A program made the translations under genes and the position numbers. A DNA stretch of 64,000 nt from Virgibacillus_F flavescens (GTDB lineage: Bacteria; Bacillota; Bacilli; Bacillales; Amphibacillaceae). Every line of letters starts with the position of its first letter. Positions within the stretch are counted from its first letter, which is position 1. Location of the stretch: NCBI RefSeq assembly GCF_050574275.1, contig NZ_CP192260.1, positions 496,001-560,000 of the forward strand, written 5' to 3'. The notes under the pieces are model-generated. The model was not told the DNA's origin, ran no database searches, and saw only the letters and a list, made by a program, of their open reading frames with translations. Shown piece after piece: positions 34,518-43,457 of this stretch.

Positions 34518-35654
34518 ATGAAGATTGTTTCTATTGAACCAACACCAAGCCCATATTCAATGAAAATAAATGTAGACGTACAACTGCCCGACAGGCAGAC
34601 AGAAAATTATAAGCATGACGATGATCTAACGAACGCTCCAGATTACATCAATGAGCTATTCACTATAAATGGTGTAAAAGGTATCTACCGTGTGATTGAT
34701 TTTATTGCTCTTGAGAGAAATGCACGTGTCGCATGGGAGGAAATCCTTCCTGAAGTACGTGGACTCCTGGGATCGAGCGAAGAAGACGCGGAGTCTGCTT
34801 CAACGGAACAACAAGCTCCTGATGAGCATTTCGGCGAGATTAAAGTTTTTATCCAGATGTTCCGCAATATTCCGGTACAGGTGAAATTACAGGAAGATGA
34901 CGAGGAGCATCGATTCGGACTCCCAGAACGTTTTATGGACGCAACGATGAACGCATCAGAAGCTTCCACCAATATGTTAATGGAACGAAAATGGGCAGAG
35001 CAAAGCCCACGTTATGGTGATGTCAGTGAAATTGGCCAAGAGATTGTCGAAGAACTATCGGCAAGCTATGATCAGGAACGATTGAATGAGTTAGTCCGCA
35101 GTGCTTTATCAAGTGACAACGCTGACGAACCGTCCAAAACAAGCAAAAAAGTCACACTGGAAATGCTGGAAAATCCGAGTTGGAAAGAGCGCTACGCTGC
35201 ACTCGACCGCATGGATCCAACGCTTGAGGATTTACCCGTATTAGATAAAGCATTGGATGATGAAAAAGCTTCTATTCGCAGACTTGCTACAGCGTACCTT
35301 GGAATGATTGAAGAACCTGAAGTACTGCCTTATTTGTATAAAGCATTAAAAGATAAAGCCATTAACGTGCGTCGCACTGCTGGTGACTGTTTATCGGATC
35401 TAGGCTTTAAGGACGCAATGCCAGAAATGATTGAAACCCTTTCTGATAAGAGTCGGATTGTACGCTGGCGTGGAGCCATGTTTTTATATGAACTTGGCGA
35501 TGAAACCGCAATAGCTGCACTGCAGCGGGCAATTGATGATCCGGAATTCGAAGTACGGATGCAGGCTAAGATGGCTTTAGCTCGTATCGAAGGTGGAGAA
35601 CAAGCTAAAGGTTCAATCTGGAACCAAATGACCGAGGCGACGAAACAAAAATAA
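34518..35654 (+). CDS. cvfC: Conserved virulence factor C family protein (CvfC/YpgR)
   Basis: 378 aa, starting at ATG 34518 behind GAGGAGG. The N-terminal 90 residues resemble the Nfu N-terminal scaffold domain (IVSIEPTPSPYSMKINVDV, FTINGVKGIYRVIDFIAL). The C-terminal part (about 215-365) is a set of HEAT/PBS-lyase repeats (EKASIRRLATAYLGMI, KAINVRRTAGDCLSDLG, KSRIVRWRGAMFLYELGD). S. aureus CvfC (about 370 aa) has this layout and affects haemolysin and virulence gene expression; the molecular role is not settled. Nfu plus HEAT suggests a protein-protein or Fe-S related adaptor. Confidence 0.9.
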   Translation: MKIVSIEPTPSPYSMKINVDVQLPDRQTENYKHDDDLTNAPDYINELFTINGVKGIYRVIDFIALERNARVAWEEILPEVRGLLGSSEEDAESASTEQQAPDEHFGEIKVFIQMFRNIPVQVKLQEDDEEHRFGLPERFMDATMNASEASTNMLMERKWAEQSPRYGDVSEIGQEIVEELSASYDQERLNELVRSALSSDNADEPSKTSKKVTLEMLENPSWKERYAALDRMDPTLEDLPVLDKALDDEKASIRRLATAYLGMIEEPEVLPYLYKALKDKAINVRRTAGDCLSDLGFKDAMPEMIETLSDKSRIVRWRGAMFLYELGDETAIAALQRAIDDPEFEVRMQAKMALARIEGGEQAKGSIWNQMTEATKQK

Positions 35655-35667
35655 CAAATCAACTTTT

Positions 35668-36070
35668 AGTAGGTGCTCCCAGTAATAGTTAAATAGGCCC
35701 ACACTTGATTATTGTTGTTGGCACAAAATCTATAGACTGCGCATTAACTTCATTTTTTTCATTGTTGCCTTACAGACTCATTCCGAAGGAAGCTGAAAAA
35801 GTTACATGAAGTACAAATTAAGAGGATCTGCGATCGCATCACCGAATTCACTTCGCTTTCCGCGGGCACGGCTTCAGCTTCCTCGGATAAGCAAAAACCG
35901 CTTCCTGCGGGATCTTCAGCTCGTGCTGTTCCCACAGGAGTCTCGTGAATTCGATGATGCTAGGTTAAGGTGAAAAAGTTTCTTTTATAATATCCACCCT
36001 TTTTCAGTGGCAGATGCCGTCACGGATTTCCACCAACACTATTGTGCGCAATTCATAATTTCCATAAGTA
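35668..36070 (-). repeat. Dispersed intergenic hairpin repeat, copy D (type 1 core, inverted)
   Basis: Arms GCATCACCGAATTCAC (35836-35851) and GTGAATTCGATGATGC (35945-35960) are complementary except for one pair. The core, read on minus, is GACTCCTGTGGGAACAGC, GAGCTGAAGATCCCGCAGG, AAGCGGTTTTTGC, GAGGAAGCTGAAGCCGTGCC, CGCGGAAAGCGAAG. It is a nearly complete type 1 copy. The 35668-35750 part (TAGGTGCTCCC..., GGCACAAAATCT, ACTGCGCATTAACTT) recurs at copy C. Confidence 0.87.
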
Positions 36071-36079
36071 ATTTGGACA

Positions 36080-36420
36080 TAGGTGATAAGACAGCGTGCA
36101 AGAGCATCTCACTGAAAAAGTGGTAGATTTTTAAAAATTATTATTCCACTTTAACCTAGCATCTTCGAATATACGAAGACTCCTGTGGGAAGTAAGAGAT
36201 CGGTGAGACCCCGGAGTGCGCCAGCACGAGGAGGCTCACCACTCGCCCACGGAAAGCGAAGTATATTCGAAGATGCGATCGCAGATCCACTAAATTCATA
36301 TTTCAGGTGACTTTTTCAGTATACTGCCAACAGTGGAAATCTGGTTGCTATGAAAGTTGTATATTACTGCGCAATTTACATCTACTACGATACTAGGAAC
36401 ATGTTTTAGTAATAGACATA
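36080..36420 (+). repeat. Dispersed intergenic hairpin repeat, copy E (type 2 core)
   Basis: Arms GCATCTTCGAATATAC (36159-36174) and GTATATTCGAAGATGC (36261-36276) are a perfect 16-bp inverted repeat. The core ACTCCTGTGGGAAGTAAGAG, GTGAGACCCCGGAGTGCG, GAGGAGGCTCACC, CGGAAAGCGAAG matches copy C. Copies D and E face each other, so their shared flank (GATGCGATCGCAGATCC and AAAAAGT) forms a larger inverted repeat. 36421-36507 shows nothing further. Confidence 0.87.
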
Positions 36421-36507
36421 TTTTAAATGCTACAAAACCTTAGTTTCTCGCACTTATCCTGAATATTTAAACTCAAAAATTAAGTAATAAATTAAAAAAG
36501 TTCATAG

Positions 36508-36622
36508 AAAAGGCGCCTATACAAAAGTATAGGCGCCTTTTATCGTTTGCGGCGAAAAACCATGTGTTCACATTCACATGTAATACCTTGTTTCTCGTCT
36601 TACGCAAATCAGCTCATCGCAA
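36508..36622 (-). ncRNA. Candidate structured small RNA of about 115 nt
   Basis: The extended -10 TGGTATAAT (36629-36637) would start RNA near 36622 on the minus strand. The RNA folds as one long stem: 36603-36608 with 36546-36551 (TTTGCG/CGCAAA), 36590-36597 with 36553-36560 (CGAGAAAC/GTTTTTCG) and the apical 36575-36580 with 36561-36566 (CATGTG/CACATG). It ends in a perfect 15-bp terminator, AAAAGGCGCCTATAC (36508-36522) with its partner at 36527-36541. One stem pair is G-U on the minus strand and would be A-C on the plus strand, so the minus strand is the transcribed one. No open frame fits. I do not recognise it as 6S, SRP RNA, tmRNA or RNase P RNA. Confidence 0.7.
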
Positions 36623-36628
36623 GTGTCT

Positions 36629-36637
36629 ATTATACCA
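36629..36637 (-). promoter_or_regulatory. Extended -10 promoter of the candidate small RNA
   Basis: TGGTATAAT on the minus strand, a perfect extended -10. No good -35 lies 17 bp upstream, which extended -10 promoters can tolerate. Confidence 0.6.
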
Positions 36638-36673
36638 CACGACGACGTTATTTAGTATTATTATTTTTTCACT

Positions 36674-37441
36674 CTATACCACAGCTTTAATTATGATTTC
36701 AACCGTTTCAACAGGCGTCTGCTCATACGCTGCAATAATACCATTTTTATTAATTTTATCCTTGTCGACAACTTTTTGCGGCAGATGGATTACCACGGCT
36801 TCTTCAAACGGAAATTCAGACAAAGTTATCGTTTGGCTGTCCCGAAAACGGACGTCCAGTTTATCTTCACTAAAAAAGGAAAACGTCGAAGGAACAGGCA
36901 AACCATTTTTAAAGAAATAATGCTCCTTTTCCTTCAAACTACCTGGTTCATTTAGGCATACATATAACGATAAATTATCGCAAAACTTGAGAAGGTCAAA
37001 ATGAAATTGAAAGGAGGCTTCATCGACATTCTTTAATTGCCTTATTCTTTTTTGGCGGAGTTGTTCAGTTACGACAAACCTCTGGCTAGCTTCAGAAGCA
37101 TCATCCATTGTAAAGTGCATATAATGCTGACTGCACAGCAGACCAGCATAAGCATTCATTTCTTCCACTTCATCAATTCCATTTTTGTAGAAAACGAGCT
37201 TTGGCTCATTAGGAAGGTCCGTAAAGGAATAGGGCAATTTGCTTTTATCATTCCAGAATGGCTTAGAATCCACAGAAATCCATGCCCTGTCATGTTCATT
37301 AATTGCCAACTCTACAGCCTCTCTGTTCGACTGCCCCTTAAATATAGAGGCATTCCAATACTTCGCAAGTTTGCCAGAGATTCGTGCATGATCATCCTGT
37401 GAAATCATTACAATATCATTCTTTCTTTCCCTCACTATCAT
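36674..37441 (-). CDS. DUF3891 family protein
   Basis: 255 aa, starting at ATG 37441 behind GGAGG. Family features: MIVRE start, ISQDDHARISGKLAKYW with conserved Asp/His, INEHDRAWISVD, and GLLCSQHYMHFT. The repeated His/Asp pattern (QDDH, NEHD, SQHY) resembles a metal-dependent phosphohydrolase arrangement, but no activity is established for DUF3891. It appears monocistronic, upstream of the small RNA on the same strand. Confidence 0.85.
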   Translation of the reverse strand: MIVRERKNDIVMISQDDHARISGKLAKYWNASIFKGQSNREAVELAINEHDRAWISVDSKPFWNDKSKLPYSFTDLPNEPKLVFYKNGIDEVEEMNAYAGLLCSQHYMHFTMDDASEASQRFVVTEQLRQKRIRQLKNVDEASFQFHFDLLKFCDNLSLYVCLNEPGSLKEKEHYFFKNGLPVPSTFSFFSEDKLDVRFRDSQTITLSEFPFEEAVVIHLPQKVVDKDKINKNGIIAAYEQTPVETVEIIIKAVV

Positions 37442-37535
37442 CGAATACCTCCATTACTGCCAGCGTTTCCTCTATACTATGCACAAAAAAACACGTCTTT
37501 AGATAAGAATATCTAAATACGTATTTCACTGCAAC

Positions 37536-38051
37536 TTATTGCCAAGGCTGAATCGCTCCACACCCTAGCCGCTTCCCAGAGTCTCCCGAGGGCTGGGTTC
37601 GATAATCATCCGGGTTTTGGTGAATCATAACCGACTTACCAACTACATCCTTCACACTGAATTGGTTGGTGAAAAATGTCATTCTCGCGTAGCCATCATT
37701 TGAGAATAATACAGGGAAGTCACCTGCGTGATTTCCATGAGGCTGGTTTGTCGGATTCCAATGTCCACCAGCTTCCTCAAAAGGATCTGGTTTAGCAGTA
37801 CTGCCACAATCAGCATGCTGATGAATATGAAATCCATGCGGGCCAATTGGTGACTGTCCGCCCTGAGCAGGTCTATATGGCGGCAAACCCGTTACTTCGA
37901 CAGTTATCTCTGTCCCATATGGAACATTAGTAAAAACAACATACCCGTGCAAATCCGGAGCTAACTCACTTCCTTTAACTTCAGCAAAAGCCCAGTTCAC
38001 CATTTGTCTATCTTGGTAATGCATGTGGTAATTTGGATCATAATAGTACAT
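37536..38051 (-). CDS. Cu/Zn superoxide dismutase-like protein (SodC/YojM family)
   Basis: 171 aa, starting at ATG 38051 behind GGAGG. SodC motifs are visible: GPHGFHIHQHADC (first two Cu His), GGHWNP (bridging His), PHGNHAGDFP (Zn His and Asp), MIHQNPDDYRTQPSGDSG (last Cu His), and GKRLGCGAIQ with the second disulfide Cys. All expected metal ligands are present. There is no signal peptide: the protein opens with YYYDPNYHMHYQDRQ, unlike exported SodC. The Zn loop is shortened. It could be cytoplasmic or spore-associated. It is monocistronic. Confidence 0.87.
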   Translation of the reverse strand: MYYYDPNYHMHYQDRQMVNWAFAEVKGSELAPDLHGYVVFTNVPYGTEITVEVTGLPPYRPAQGGQSPIGPHGFHIHQHADCGSTAKPDPFEEAGGHWNPTNQPHGNHAGDFPVLFSNDGYARMTFFTNQFSVKDVVGKSVMIHQNPDDYRTQPSGDSGKRLGCGAIQPWQ

Positions 38052-38120
38052 TATTGTGTAATCCTCCTACATGATCTTTTGTCATTACACATATTATGCC
38101 TATCTATTAGTAATCGTGAA

Positions 38121-38149
38121 GAAAGCCTTGCTAAAATAGCAAGGCTTTC
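38121..38149 (-). terminator. Terminator of the RND transporter gene
   Basis: A perfect 13-bp stem GAAAGCCTTGCTA aaa TAGCAAGGCTTTC. It lies 10 bp after the RND stop and before the sodC-like gene's promoter region; the T stretch on minus is TTTC. Confidence 0.75.
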
Positions 38150-38159
38150 GTTTAAAAAA

Positions 38160-41100
38160 TTATTCTTTTACGCCTTTTCTTCTAAACTTAGCAAATGTTT
38201 CATACACGATCGGTACAATAACAAGCGTTAATAACGTTGAACTTGTTAAACCACCAATTACGGTAACGCCGAGTCCTTTTGAAATCAGACCTCCGCCTTC
38301 CATACCTATTGCTAATGGAATTAGTGCTCCAATTGTTGCAAGAGCAGTCATCAAAATAGGTCGTAATCGTGTTGAACCTGCTTCTAAAAGAGCTTCTCTT
38401 GTAGAAAAACCTTCTTTTTCTTTGTGAATAACCCGGTCAATTAAAACAATTGCATTTGTTACTACAATACCAATTAACATTAACGCACCTATCATCGCTG
38501 ATACACTTAATGGCTCACCTGAAATCCAGAGTGCCACTAATCCGCCAATGATCGTGAATGGTAATGAGAATAGAATTGCCAGTGGCGCGAGTGCTCCACC
38601 AAATGTTACAACAAGAACAAAGTAAACAATTGCGATTGCTGCAAGCATTGCTAATCCGAGTTGTGTAAATGACTCGTTAATTTGTTCTGTTACACCGCCA
38701 AATTCAACGTTCACACTGCCAGGAAGTTCTAAATCGCTTATTTCCTTCTCAAGCTCACTGGAAACAGCTGCAACATCATTACCCTTTACTTCAGCGTCAA
38801 GAGAAGCATACATACTACCTTCTCTACGAGTAATGGTATCTGGTGACTTACCTTCTTCAACCTCAACCACTTCCCCCACTTCTATAGTGGTGCCGAGTGG
38901 TGTTTGGATTTCTGAATTTGTAAGACTATCGATGTTTTCATATTGTGCTTTTTCTGTCTTGATATACACGTTCGTATCTTCGCCCTCATGTTGTACCGTT
39001 GTGAGCACTGGTGCTTCACCGCCACTGCTCAGCTTCATACCAACTTGAGCAGCTGTAAGTCCGTACTGACTCAACTTTTCCTGATTAGCAACCAGCGTAT
39101 ACTGGTCATATTCCTCTGAAATACTTGATTCTACTTTTTCAAGATCATCATTTTCTTTCATAATCGGAAGAATTTTGTCTACTGCCTTTTTAATACCTTC
39201 CGTGTTATCACCGTAAACAAACAATTGCAACCCGCTAGCTCCCATGCTGGCAAAGTCCATCGTTTTCCACTCACCCATGTCGGTGGATTGGTTTAGATGA
39301 TCAATCACGACTGTATCTTCTTCACTGAAACTTTCATAATCATCAGCGTACTCGACAAAGAACAAGGCTGAATTACCACCACCCATGCCCATCATACTCA
39401 TCGAACTATCTCCGCCTACTGAATATTGATACGTAGTTACACCAGTTCGATCTTCAAAAAACTTCTCTGCTTCAAGAGCAATCTCTTCCGATTCTTCTCT
39501 TGTTTGGCCAGGTTCAGGACTATACGTAACCATCAGCATCTTTTGCTCTTGTTCTGGAAGGAAGCTTACACCAATGATTGGAACTAAGAATAAACTTAAG
39601 ACCAGAATTACCGATGCCCCTCCAAACGTAATTATTTTATGATTAAGAGCCCAGTCCAGGACTTTCTTATAAAATCCTGCTAGTTTACCAGATTCCTTCT
39701 TCTCATTACTAACATTTTTGTTCTTCAGTCCTTTTTTAAACATAGAATGAGCAAGCATAGGAACGATCGTCACAGCAACAATTAATGAAGCTGAAAGTGA
39801 AAATACAACCGCTAATGCAAACGGTAAGAACATTTCACCGACCTGCCCGCTAACTAATCCTAATGGCAGGAATACTGCAATTGTCACTATTGTGGAAGAA
39901 AATATCGGAATAAACATCTCTCGTGTTGATTCTTGAATTAATTTCTTACCTCGAATTGTTTCACCAGATAAAGACATTCGCCTAAATATATTTTCGACTA
40001 CCACTATTGAATCATCTATTACTCGACCAATAGCAACAGTAAGTGCCCCTAATGTCATAATGTTCAAGGTGATATCCATCTGATGCAGCAGGAATACCGC
40101 CATTAAAAGGGATAAAGGAATGGACACAATCGAAATCAGTGTTGTTTTAAAGCTTCTTAAAAACAGCATGATGATGATGACTGCAAAAATCGCTCCGAAT
40201 ATCGCTTTACTCAGCATCGTATTAACTGATTCTTCTATTGGTTCTCCTTGATCAAACGTAGTAGTTACCGTTAAGCCTAAATCAGTTTCAAATTCACTAA
40301 TTGCATCTTTTACTTCGTTAACAACGTCGACAGTATTCGCGTCAGCTGCCTTAACAATTTGAAGACCGATTGATTCTTCTCCATTCGTTCTGGAAATTGA
40401 TTCTGCTTCACCAACAACCTCTATTTCAGCAAGATCTTGTAATTGTACAGTAGGAAGCTGCGGTGCAGTTTGAGTCTCTTCTGTCTGGTTCGTTTGCGCA
40501 GGTGCCCGACCTTGTGCACTGCCTTGCTGACCCGGTTGACTAGACTGTGCTGGCGTAATTGGAATTTCCAATTTTTTCAAGTCGTCAACAGTCGCCACGT
40601 TTCCATCAATCACTAAGTTTTTAACTTCACCATCAAAATTGGTTAATCCAAGTGGAAAAGAAACATCAGACCCTTGGATGATTTGTTTAATTGTTTCCTC
40701 AGACAAACCAGTTTCCTTTAATTTATCCTCATTAAAATTTAAGGTTACCTTTTGTACCTGCTGACCAGTAATCTGAACATCAGATACACCTTTTAATCCT
40801 TCAAGCGTTGGAACAACATCCTTTTCAACACTCGTAGTTAATTTCTCAAGCGAACTGTCATCGTTGCTTATACTTAAAGAAATTACTGGAAAAGCATTGA
40901 AACTTAACCTGGAAACATCCGGCTGGTTAGCCCCTTCTGGCAGATCAATATCGGATAACGCGCTTTCCACTTCATTCGTAGCTTCGTCCATATCTGTATC
41001 AAAATTAAATTGTATCTGAACAGATGATGCGTTTGCTAAAGAAGTCGAAGTAACGAGTTCTACTCCATTTAAATTCTGTATCCGCTGTTCGACTGGAATA

Positions 41101-41294
41101 GTTACTTCTTCAGCAACCTCTTCCGGTGCCGCTCCAGGGTATGTGGTCATTACCGAGACATTCGGCATGGTAATATTAGGCATCGTTTCCTGTTTCATAT
41201 TAAGACCGGAATATAACCCCGCTATCACTACCATAATAGTAAGAATCCATATAGCAAATTTATTATTAAGCGAAAAATTAATGATTTTCTTCAA
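38160..41294 (-). CDS. swrC: RND efflux permease, SwrC/AcrB family
   Basis: 1044 aa, starting at TTG 41294 with GGAG 9-10 bp upstream. The RND architecture is complete: one N-terminal TM, a large extracellular domain, five TM, a second large extracellular domain and six TM (12 in all). The proton-relay Asp residues lie in IGRVIDDSIVVVENI (TM4). Conserved strings include KQETMPNITMPNVSV, TTYPGAAPEEVAEEVTIPVE and SVSAMIGALMLIGIVVTNAI. B. subtilis SwrC (YerP) gives self-resistance to surfactin and acriflavine. A Gln/Pro/Thr-rich insert occurs near residues 245-275. A TetR gene is divergent, with paired operators. Confidence 0.92.
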   Translation of the reverse strand: MKKIINFSLNNKFAIWILTIMVVIAGLYSGLNMKQETMPNITMPNVSVMTTYPGAAPEEVAEEVTIPVEQRIQNLNGVELVTSTSLANASSVQIQFNFDTDMDEATNEVESALSDIDLPEGANQPDVSRLSFNAFPVISLSISNDDSSLEKLTTSVEKDVVPTLEGLKGVSDVQITGQQVQKVTLNFNEDKLKETGLSEETIKQIIQGSDVSFPLGLTNFDGEVKNLVIDGNVATVDDLKKLEIPITPAQSSQPGQQGSAQGRAPAQTNQTEETQTAPQLPTVQLQDLAEIEVVGEAESISRTNGEESIGLQIVKAADANTVDVVNEVKDAISEFETDLGLTVTTTFDQGEPIEESVNTMLSKAIFGAIFAVIIIMLFLRSFKTTLISIVSIPLSLLMAVFLLHQMDITLNIMTLGALTVAIGRVIDDSIVVVENIFRRMSLSGETIRGKKLIQESTREMFIPIFSSTIVTIAVFLPLGLVSGQVGEMFLPFALAVVFSLSASLIVAVTIVPMLAHSMFKKGLKNKNVSNEKKESGKLAGFYKKVLDWALNHKIITFGGASVILVLSLFLVPIIGVSFLPEQEQKMLMVTYSPEPGQTREESEEIALEAEKFFEDRTGVTTYQYSVGGDSSMSMMGMGGGNSALFFVEYADDYESFSEEDTVVIDHLNQSTDMGEWKTMDFASMGASGLQLFVYGDNTEGIKKAVDKILPIMKENDDLEKVESSISEEYDQYTLVANQEKLSQYGLTAAQVGMKLSSGGEAPVLTTVQHEGEDTNVYIKTEKAQYENIDSLTNSEIQTPLGTTIEVGEVVEVEEGKSPDTITRREGSMYASLDAEVKGNDVAAVSSELEKEISDLELPGSVNVEFGGVTEQINESFTQLGLAMLAAIAIVYFVLVVTFGGALAPLAILFSLPFTIIGGLVALWISGEPLSVSAMIGALMLIGIVVTNAIVLIDRVIHKEKEGFSTREALLEAGSTRLRPILMTALATIGALIPLAIGMEGGGLISKGLGVTVIGGLTSSTLLTLVIVPIVYETFAKFRRKGVKE

Positions 41295-41326
41295 ATATGT
41301 ACACTCCTTAACTGTAATTGTTTATA

Positions 41327-41342
41327 ATGACTGACTGGTCAT
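41327..41342. promoter_or_regulatory. TetR operator 1, in front of swrC
   Basis: Palindrome ATGAC TGACTG GTCAT with perfect 5-bp arms. It lies about 33 bp upstream of the swrC start and shares the TGAC-N6-GTCA form with operator 2. Confidence 0.72.
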
Positions 41343-41472
41343 AACATTAATTAATATAAACGATTTGAACTTAATATGCAACTATTATTTATCAATTAAT
41401 ACAGATTAAATATTGTTAAATAAGCAGATAATCTGGTAGTATAAAATATAATAACTAGTTATCATAAAAAAA

Positions 41473-41486
41473 TGACCAGTTAGTCA
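41473..41486. promoter_or_regulatory. TetR operator 2, in front of the tetR gene
   Basis: TGAC CAGTTA GTCA, the same TGAC-N6-GTCA arms as operator 1, 27 bp before the regulator's ATG. Two matching sites at the two ends of a divergent promoter region support autoregulation and control of swrC. Confidence 0.72.
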
Positions 41487-41512
41487 ACATTAACTAAAAA
41501 GGTCGTGAGTCC

Positions 41513-42400
41513 ATGAACGAAAAGAAGAAAAATATTATAATCACTTCTATCAATCTGTTTGCAGATAAAGGATTCCATTCTACATCTATTCAGGAAATCG
41601 CCGAGAAAAGCAATGTCTCTAAAGGTGCATTTTATTTACATTTTCATTCAAAGGATGAATTACTACTTGAAATATTTAAGTACTACTTCGACCTCATGCA
41701 AGAAAATGTCAAAAACGCTATAGATGTGCGATTAAGCCCAAAAGATAATTTTATAAAACAAGTCGAAGTACAGTTTAATGAGATAATTAAACACAAAAGC
41801 TTTATTCTGACACAATTCAAAGAGCAGGCAATTTCATTAAACAAGGAACTATTCGACTTTATTAGAATGAAGGAATATGAAACGCATATATGGTATAAAG
41901 AAACATTTATTTCCATTTACGGTGAGCCTGTAACGCCTTATGTGATCGACCTCGCAAATATATTTGAAGGAATTAAACAACGCTATATACAAATCATTAT
42001 TCATGGCGATATATCTATTGATATCCCTAAACTGGCTTCCTTTCTAGTGAATCGTTTGGATGATGTAGCTGGCACATTAGTCGCTGAAAATGTCGAGCCA
42101 ATTCTTTCAGAAGAAAGTTTGGAAAATATTTTCTCCGTTAATCATTCACCAGAAAAGAAACAGAAGAAAGAAGTAAACAGCTATTTATTAGACATGCAAA
42201 AAATACTTCACGAGAATAAACCAACGCCTAAAATCGCTAGTGAGCTTCAAGATGTACTCGACTTCCTGATTACAGAAGTGAATAAAAAAGACTCAAAGGA
42301 GTTTGTCATCCAAGGATTGCTTGCTAACTTTAAGGGAATAGACGAATTTGATAAATATAGACAATTAATATCAGAAAAACTAAATATTAGGCTTCTTTAA
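41513..42400 (+). CDS. TetR/AcrR family regulator of swrC
   Basis: 295 aa. The HTH is at residues 1-55 (KNIIITSINLFADKGFHSTSI, EIAEKSNVSKGAFYLHFHSK). The protein is about 100 residues longer than a typical TetR; the extra C-terminal part (about 205-295) is charged and helical (EKKQKKEVNSYLL). It is divergent from the RND exporter with paired palindromes between them, so it probably represses both until an inducer binds. Confidence 0.88.
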   Translation: MNEKKKNIIITSINLFADKGFHSTSIQEIAEKSNVSKGAFYLHFHSKDELLLEIFKYYFDLMQENVKNAIDVRLSPKDNFIKQVEVQFNEIIKHKSFILTQFKEQAISLNKELFDFIRMKEYETHIWYKETFISIYGEPVTPYVIDLANIFEGIKQRYIQIIIHGDISIDIPKLASFLVNRLDDVAGTLVAENVEPILSEESLENIFSVNHSPEKKQKKEVNSYLLDMQKILHENKPTPKIASELQDVLDFLITEVNKKDSKEFVIQGLLANFKGIDEFDKYRQLISEKLNIRLL

Positions 42401-42461
42401 AAATCGGTTTCACTAGAAAAAAATGGTAAAATAGTAGAAACGATAGAAATGGGGTGCTCGT

Positions 42462-43379
42462 ATGAAAACAATTACGCTCGGAACCAGTAATCTGGAGGTA
42501 CCAGTAATCGGATTGGGATGCATGCGAATGAAAGATCTTTCAGCTAAAGAAGCAGAATACGTCATTCAGAACGCAATGGATCACGGTATTAATTTCTTTG
42601 ACCATGCTGACATTTATGGAAATGGCGAATCTGAAGCTATTTTTTCAGAAGCAGTCAACTTAAGTTCCTCGGTTCGCGAACAGATGACCATTCAATCAAA
42701 GTGCGGGATTCGCGAAGGTTCATTTGATTTTTCCAAAGACCACATTATAAAATCAGTTGAAGGAAGCCTGGAGCGATTAAAAACGGAGTATATAGATGTT
42801 TTACTTCTTCATCGCCCAGATACACTGGTTGAACCGGAAGAAGTAGCAGAAGCGTTTAACGAATTAAAAAATAGTGGAAAAGTGAAGCACTTCGGTGTAA
42901 GTAACCATAATCCTATGCAAATTGAACTGCTGAATAAACATCTGGAGCAGGATTTAATTATTAACCAGCTCCAATTCAGCATTATGCATACGAATATGAT
43001 AGATGCTGGACTAAATGTGAACATGCAAAATAATCCTGCTATTGTCAGAGACAGCAGCATTTTGGACTATAGTCGTTTGAACGATATGACAATTCAAGCC
43101 TGGTCGCCATTTCAATATGGAATGATGGAAGGTGTATTCGTTGGGAACGAAAAATTTCCTGAACTAAATACGAAAATGAAGAAGTTAGCTGACAAATATG
43201 ACGTAACTGATTCCGCAATTGCTGTTGCATGGATCCTTCGTCATCCTGCTAACATACAACCCATTGTAGGTACGATGAATACGGAACGACTGACTGGAAT
43301 TGCAAAAGCAACAGACATTGTGCTAACACGAGAAGAATGGTACGAAATCTACCTTGCAGCTGGAAATGAACTGCCATAG
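42462..43379 (+). CDS. Aldo/keto reductase (YcsN/YdhF-like)
   Basis: 305 aa, starting at ATG 42462 behind GGGGTG. Catalytic tetrad: Asp and Tyr in NFFDHADIYGNGESE, Lys in TIQSKCGIREG, His in DVLLLHRPDTLVEP. NADPH-binding elements are FGVSNHNPMQ, QLQFSIMH and QAWSPFQYG. It is an (alpha/beta)8 barrel reducing carbonyl compounds. The physiological substrate is not known. It is 61 bp after tetR and could be read through. Confidence 0.9.
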   Translation: MKTITLGTSNLEVPVIGLGCMRMKDLSAKEAEYVIQNAMDHGINFFDHADIYGNGESEAIFSEAVNLSSSVREQMTIQSKCGIREGSFDFSKDHIIKSVEGSLERLKTEYIDVLLLHRPDTLVEPEEVAEAFNELKNSGKVKHFGVSNHNPMQIELLNKHLEQDLIINQLQFSIMHTNMIDAGLNVNMQNNPAIVRDSSILDYSRLNDMTIQAWSPFQYGMMEGVFVGNEKFPELNTKMKKLADKYDVTDSAIAVAWILRHPANIQPIVGTMNTERLTGIAKATDIVLTREEWYEIYLAAGNELP

Positions 43380-43457
43380 ATTTATTTTCAGGTCATTTGT
43401 CGCAAGTACAAAATGATTGACATATGCTAAGTAAAATGGTTAACTATTAATAGATTT

